Part shown: one piece after another, positions 59,975 through 64,000 of the stretch
Position numbering within the stretch: position 1 is the first letter of the stretch
How the letters are laid out: each line of letters opens with the position of its first letter
From: Vibrio azureus
Lineage (GTDB): Bacteria > Pseudomonadota > Gammaproteobacteria > Enterobacterales > Vibrionaceae
Length of the DNA: 64,000 nucleotides
Assembly: GCF_002849855.1 (NCBI RefSeq)
Contig: NZ_CP018617.1
Coordinates: 1,116,001-1,180,000 of the forward strand
Direction of reading: 5' to 3'
Position numbers and translations under genes: made by a program
Notes under the pieces: model-generated
What the model was told of the DNA's origin: nothing
What the model saw: only the letters and a program-made list of their open reading frames with translations
Database searches by the model: none

Positions 59975-60087
59975 TTGCTGTATCTATCTGTTAAGAATCC
60001 TCGCAGCTAGGTAGATAGCAGGTAGCAGGTAGCAGTCGGATCTTACTAAGTTATGGTTTCTCTGCCATTTTAATTATAAAAAACCTA

Positions 60088-60127
60088 TCAATAGTCTTTA
60101 ACTCTGTGTTAAAGACCATTGATTTTT
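60088..60127 (+). terminator. Strong Rho-independent terminator
   Basis: TCAAT-GTCTTTAAC pairs with GTTAAAGAC-ATTGA (one mismatch) around TCTGT, followed by TTTTT. Confidence 0.8.
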
Positions 60128-60183
60128 AAGGTAGTATTGGTTTTTATCTAATTGTAAAAAACAGCCAAAAAGATCATCTAACT

Positions 60184-60417
60184 GTGAAGCGCATACTTAA
60201 AAATCTATTACTCTCTATACCATACTGGCCGTTACTGCTATTACTCAAAGAATAGTATACACTTTTGGTTATACCCATTACTTTCATTTCAATATTAACT
60301 CTATGCTTCGTGTTTTCGATTTATAGTGCTTATCAAAGAATTTGGAGATGGTTTTGGATGTATTTTATTACATTATCTTCTTTATTATTGGTTTATCTAA
60401 CATTACCTTATGCTTAG
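60184..60417 (+). pseudogene. Small membrane protein gene with an internal amber codon
   Basis: From a GTG at 60184 the frame reads MKRILKNLLLSIPYWPLLLL then a TAG at 60253, and continues in the same frame YTLLVIPITFISILTLCFVF ... LSSLLLVYLTLPYA to 60417. Without the TAG it would be a 77-residue protein with two or three membrane helices. Both parts are strongly hydrophobic, so the frame was probably once whole. Small membrane proteins of this sort include toxin-immunity proteins. Confidence 0.5.
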
Positions 60418-60619
60418 TAAGCTAAAGGTAATACAGGCGTACAGGATTTTACCAACACCAGGTAAACTGAGACGAAAGTAGTAGCGACTTCCAAGACTAG
60501 GGGGTATGTATTGATACGGATAATACTGAAAGTTAAATTTGCAACACCTGCTGGTTTTGTAATAACCAGCACTTTGAAAGATTAAACGTAAGGCAGTGAT
60601 AAAGTTTATAAAAGGCAAC

Positions 60620-60644
60620 GTGACCAAAAGCCTAATTTGGTCAC
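60620..60644. terminator. Hairpin at the end of the broken-gene region
   Basis: GTGACCAAA and TTTGGTCAC form a perfect 9-bp stem with a 7-base loop. A second inverted pair GAGCAGGC / GCCTGCTC follows at 60655-60692, just after the nuclease stop on the minus strand. Confidence 0.5.
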
Positions 60645-60711
60645 TATATATATTGGAGCAGGCTCAATATATAATTTTTTAATGTGCCTGCTCTTTAATA
60701 TAACTAGAGCT

Positions 60712-61590
60712 CTATTTTAAGACATTCAGCCTGTGGTAACTGAGATATTCTTGTTGCTGCTCAGAGAACTTGCCATAGCTGCCTCGTTCAATGGACCAAG
60801 CTTTTAATACTTCGATATTTAACTTTTTGCTCACTATCATTTCACCATTATTTTCAAAGCTGATATAGCCTTTATCAAATAGATGATCCACATGAGGAGC
60901 AAGGAGAAGACCATTGTTACCATCAAGTCGTTCTCTATTATCTGATTTCGACCAAGGCTTTATGTGACTAGCAATTAGGTGATTCTTAAATGAAATGCCT
61001 GTCACTCTACAACATGGTTCAATTTGCTCTATCCGACTTCGAAAGAGACCTTGGCCCCTTCTGGCTTTTACAAGCTGATTCCTATCTGTTTCACCTATAG
61101 ACTTGTCATTTAAGAGTTGGTATTCAATGGCGTCTGAGGTCATGGTCTTTTCTGTAGCCTCAGCAAAACCATCAATGATATCTTCAGCTTCACTACCAAT
61201 GATTTCAATAATCTTTGATGCGAGGTTAATCGGTACTACAAACAAGTATGCTTGGTTGCCATTACCATTCTCTTGCAGTGGTGAATACTTCTCAGGTAGT
61301 AATGGGCGAATAAAATCTATGTGACTCTTTGGTCGAACTTTGTTGTTTACCAAATGATATTCAAGATCAATTTTCCAGCCATCATTAGACCAATCATCCC
61401 CTGCAGAACCAAATTCAGCCGGTTTTGTATATGAGTAAGCATGTGAACGCGCAATACCAACGGATAAGATCAACCCTTTTACAAAGGAGAAGATAACATC
61501 ACCAGGCCTAACAAGCGTCATATTATTATAGAAATGGCTCTGCGTACCATTTCTGTTTTCTTTTGGGGACCACATATAGCCGCCCTCAAA
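60712..61590 (-). pseudogene. EVE-HNH modification-dependent nuclease, 5'-truncated
   Basis: The ORF from 61575 gives 287 residues. In frame before it comes FEGGY, then a stop at 61591. The part that remains begins MWSPKENRNGTQSHFYNNM, the middle of an EVE domain strand; intact relatives, as I recall, start about 20-25 residues earlier with YWWVN. VRPGDVIFSFV is EVE core. The C-terminal HNH domain is complete: CCRVTGISFKNHLIASHIKPW, NNGLLLAPHVDHLFDKGYIS. These enzymes cut DNA with modified cytosine. The missing start coincides with the module-B edge. Confidence 0.75.
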
Positions 61591-61748
61591 CTAACAAAAA
61601 CAACACAAAAAACAATAAAAACATGTAGTTAATTAAATTTGCATGTATATAAAAACAGTTAAAAATGACAATTTACACCCATAAATAACGCTGTTTTACA
61701 ATGAACGCCGCCACTTTGCCGCCACTTTTTGAGAGTGACTCAACCAAC
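61591..61748. repeat. Module-B left edge, duplicate of 52540-52670
   Basis: From about 61620 to 61750 the sequence matches 52560-52670 closely (shared ACATGTATATAAAAACAG and ACGCTGTTTTACAATGA). The nuclease gene begins exactly where this match ends. Confidence 0.75.
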
Positions 61749-61790
61749 AAAAAAGCCAGCACTGAATCCATCAACACTGGCTTTTGTTTA
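61749..61790. terminator. Module-B left hairpin terminator
   Basis: AAAAGCCAGCACTGA and TCAACACTGGCTTTT pair imperfectly; same position relative to the long DUF285 gene as the hairpin in module A. Confidence 0.8.
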
Positions 61791-61808
61791 GTTAAATCGA
61801 TGAGAGGG

Positions 61809-62999
61809 TTAGTCTACAAAATACGGCAGTTGTTCTTCAGTCAAAGCACTGTCTTTGGCAAAGTCAGTATGCTCCAGTACCCTGCTCACGTTCCAATTGG
61901 TTAGATCTTGGTTAAATGCAGAAGCATTAGAAAACATCTCTTTCATATTTCGCACACTCAATGTATTCCAATTACCAATATCTTGGTTAAATACTTTTGC
62001 CCCAGAAAACATATTATCCATTGAATCTACTTGTGAAGTATACCAATTGCCAATGTCTTGGTTAAATTTTTCTGCGCCAGAAAACATCTTGCTCATAATC
62101 CATACTCTTGATGTATCCCAATGTCCTATGTCTTGATTAAAAACTCGTGCTTTGTAAAACATCGAAGCCATGTTCGTCACATTCGATGTATCCCAATTCC
62201 CAATTTTTTGGTCGAATGCGTGTGCTTCCCTGAACATACTTTGCATAAGCTCCACATTAGACGTATCCCAATTACCAATATTTTGATTGAACGCGTATGC
62301 TTGCCAGAACATCGTAGTCATATCCTGAACTCTTGATGTATCCCAATGACCGATATCTTGATTAAAGGATTCTGCCTTTCTAAACATATCCCTCATATTA
62401 GTTACATTAGACGTATCCCAATGACCAATATTTTGATTAAACGCGTATGCGCTCCAGAACACCGACCTCATATCCAGAACACTTGATGTATCCCAATAAC
62501 CTATATCTTGGTTAAATACCCATGCAGAACTGAACATAAAATCCATTCTTTGAACACTTGATGTATTCCAATAGCCTATATCTTGGTTAAATGAATATGC
62601 CCAAGAGAACATAGAACTCATATCTGTAACATTAGATGTGTCCCAATGTCCTATGTCTTGATTAAAAACTCGTGCTTTGTAAAACATCCAAGCCATGTTC
62701 GTCACATTTGATGTATCCCAATCACTAATATCTGTATTAAAAGAAACTCGGTCATAAAACACTCTACTCATATCCGTCACCTGTGTGGTGCACAAGCGGA
62801 TATGACCTTGCTCTAAATTATCTAACAAAGTCTTATTTTTAATTAGAGCATTATCCACCACGACATAAACCTTGCCATTCTCAAACATCACTGAGTTAAC
62901 GGCTTGGTCAGGGCACTTTATTGAGATATCAGCAGCAAATGCGGTTTGGCTAGCGAGCGCGGCGGCGCCTACTAGAAGAGAAGTTATGGTTCTTTTCAT
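61809..62999 (-). CDS. Long secreted BspA/DUF285 repeat protein, module B
   Basis: 396 residues. Signal and N-terminal domain are nearly the same as the module-A long protein. There are 11 DUF285 units of 25 residues, then the cap [13 protein letters not shown] and the end [11 protein letters not shown]. The repeat units differ from module A at many variable positions (for example [19 protein letters not shown]), while signal and cap are conserved. It lies 26 bases after its short partner. Confidence 0.88.
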   Translation of the reverse strand: MKRTITSLLVGAAALASQTAFAADISIKCPDQAVNSVMFENGKVYVVVDNALIKNKTLLDNLEQGHIRLCTTQVTDMSRVFYDRVSFNTDISDWDTSNVTNMAWMFYKARVFNQDIGHWDTSNVTDMSSMFSWAYSFNQDIGYWNTSSVQRMDFMFSSAWVFNQDIGYWDTSSVLDMRSVFWSAYAFNQNIGHWDTSNVTNMRDMFRKAESFNQDIGHWDTSRVQDMTTMFWQAYAFNQNIGNWDTSNVELMQSMFREAHAFDQKIGNWDTSNVTNMASMFYKARVFNQDIGHWDTSRVWIMSKMFSGAEKFNQDIGNWYTSQVDSMDNMFSGAKVFNQDIGNWNTLSVRNMKEMFSNASAFNQDLTNWNVSRVLEHTDFAKDSALTEEQLPYFVD

Positions 63000-63025
63000 T
63001 GTATATTCCTAGGGTTGAATAGACG

Positions 63026-63463
63026 TTATTGTGTAAAAGTTGGAAGGCTATCTTCAGACAAGCCACTGCCTTTGGCGAAGTCGGCATGACGAGAGACGCG
63101 CTTAACGTCCCAGTGGGTTAAGTCTTGGTCGAAGCGCTTGGCGCCGGAGAACATGCGGTCCATATTGGTCACACGAGAGGTGTCCCAACGGCTGATGTCC
63201 TGATTGAAGTATTGATCTTTAGCAAACAGGTCACTCATGTCTGTTACGTGAGTGGTGCAGAGTTGAATGTTGCCATCCAGAAAGTTTTGCCAATAGTCTG
63301 AATTGCGGATTAACTTGTCATTGACGATGACAAAGATTTCATCATTTTCAATCATCACCGTTCCGGGCGTTTTGGAATCACAAGTGATGGTTTCTTGCTC
63401 TGAAGCGAAAAGAGGCCCACTGGCTAAGAGTGCAGCCGAGAGCATCAGCGATTTTAATTGCAT
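63026..63463 (-). CDS. Short secreted DUF285 protein, module B
   Basis: 145 residues, differing from the module-A short protein only at three positions (LSAA for LTAA, TTHV for TSHV, HADF for HTDF). Signal peptide, shared N-terminal domain and one DUF285 unit with cap. The near identity points to a recent duplication or to gene conversion. Confidence 0.86.
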   Translation of the reverse strand: MQLKSLMLSAALLASGPLFASEQETITCDSKTPGTVMIENDEIFVIVNDKLIRNSDYWQNFLDGNIQLCTTHVTDMSDLFAKDQYFNQDISRWDTSRVTNMDRMFSGAKRFDQDLTHWDVKRVSRHADFAKGSGLSEDSLPTFTQ

Positions 63464-63832
63464 GGGAGAGATTCATTATTAACAACAGGGGATATTATTG
63501 TATTAATAAGCCAGACTTATATCACTTCAACATATAACATAGTCACCACAAATTAATTAATACTTGAATGCACCTCAAACTAAACACCACTTTTAATTAC
63601 ACAACAAACACTAATAAACCATTTATTGTGTTGTTTGATGATTAGAATTAAATTATATTTTAACGACAAAATAGAGCCACAAATATTCTTATTACCTAAA
63701 AGAATGTGCTTACTTTTATCTATTATTAATTACCCTCCATTTAATTTACTAATCAGCCTGTGTTTTTACCTCAATACATTATTTAATTAGGATGTATTTC
63801 ATTAGCACTATCAAATATTAGTTAGCCCAGTT
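63464..63832. other. Promoter region of module B
   Basis: Nearly identical to the module-A promoter region at 54610-54978. Confidence 0.6.
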
Positions 63833-63949
63833 TTAGAAGACGGAATATTCCCCTGCAGAACTCCCAGCATCAACCGTGACCTGAGCATTTTGCGTGATTT
63901 CATCTATAACTGCATGGGCAATCGGTCTCAAATCTTCTCGCTTGTACTT
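63833..63949 (-). pseudogene. 38-codon fossil reading frame, module B
   Basis: Same frame and length as 54979-55095, ending SSAGEYSVF in place of SSAGEYSIC. Three of the base changes between the copies are silent (Val, Asp, Asp codons), one changes Gly to Asp. Confidence 0.6.
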
Positions 63950-63957
63950 TTATAAAC

Positions 63958-63996
63958 AAAAAAGCCAGTGCTGAATCAATCAACACTGGCTTTTTC
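63958..63996. terminator. Module-B right hairpin terminator
   Basis: AAAGCCAGTG and CACTGGCTTT around GCTGAATCAATCAA-like loop bases; same as the hairpin at 55104. Another gene or module probably lies beyond the window end. Confidence 0.8.
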
Positions 63997-64000
63997 ACGT

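Noticed and set aside
60403-60627. Minus-strand 74-codon frame
   Set aside because: TTG start without ribosome site; overlaps the end of a plus-strand membrane-protein remnant.

Overview
The window reads as chromosome II of a marine Vibrio. The evidence is a LuxP/LuxQ autoinducer-2 receptor pair, a Qrr quorum-sensing small RNA, a second SecDF pair preceded by a VemP-like arrest peptide, the PHA order phaB-phaA-phasin-phaC, an FMN-riboswitch-controlled ribB and a long-form GAPDH. Several of these sit on the small chromosome in other vibrios. The species cannot be fixed from the sequence alone.

From 1 to 50 kb the content is mostly ordinary Vibrio genes. In order: the end of a cation-efflux transporter, a YddG-like exporter, a cold-shock gene, YaeQ, a membrane-anchored glutaredoxin, an OmpA-like lipoprotein, a DsbA-like lipoprotein, an FKBP isomerase, ArfB and an RND efflux pair. 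Then come a dCMP deaminase, the PHA operon, secDF2 with its VemP leader, an SH3-domain protein, luxPQ, GIY-YIG/YceH, a MATE pump, GAPDH, DUF1275, LysE, an ABC1 kinase, Qrr, a CodB-like permease, an XRE regulator, an MFS-PlsC fusion, a lipase-like hydrolase, ribB, a CBM48 protein, EptA, YccF, LysR, ArsR, a pilin-like protein and a DUF2007 protein.

This backbone is peppered with one family of dispersed, terminally inverted repeats (ends TATACCCAAGT... and ...ACTTGGGTATA). Full copies are 268 or about 285 bp, and there are many fragments and mini-copies of 30 to 60 bp. They look like non-autonomous MITE-type elements. Some have changed neighbouring genes: two minus-strand genes (GIY-YIG and LysR) take their last codons and stop from a repeat end, one XRE gene starts 20 bp after a full copy, and one fragment lies in the vemP-secD leader.

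From about 50 to 64 kb the character changes to an AT-rich accessory region. It holds a leucine-rich-repeat lipoprotein and two copies of a module made of a long and a short secreted BspA/DUF285 repeat protein. Each module is bracketed by near-identical hairpins and carries the same 38-codon fossil reading frame. The two long proteins differ by exactly three 25-residue repeats. Between the modules lie a likely type III effector plus CesT-type chaperone, a frameshifted GLUG-type beta-helix gene, a small orphan protein, a secreted zincin-like protease, a membrane-protein gene with an internal amber codon, and an EVE-HNH nuclease gene that has lost its 5' end at a module junction.

Two quorum-sensing components act in one pathway here. 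LuxPQ senses AI-2 and feeds LuxU/LuxO (not in this window), and LuxO with sigma-54 would drive the Qrr RNA at 35.98 kb. The vemP-secDF2 block is a separate feedback circuit, in which an exported nascent chain would control SecDF2 synthesis through a hairpin over the secD ribosome-binding site.
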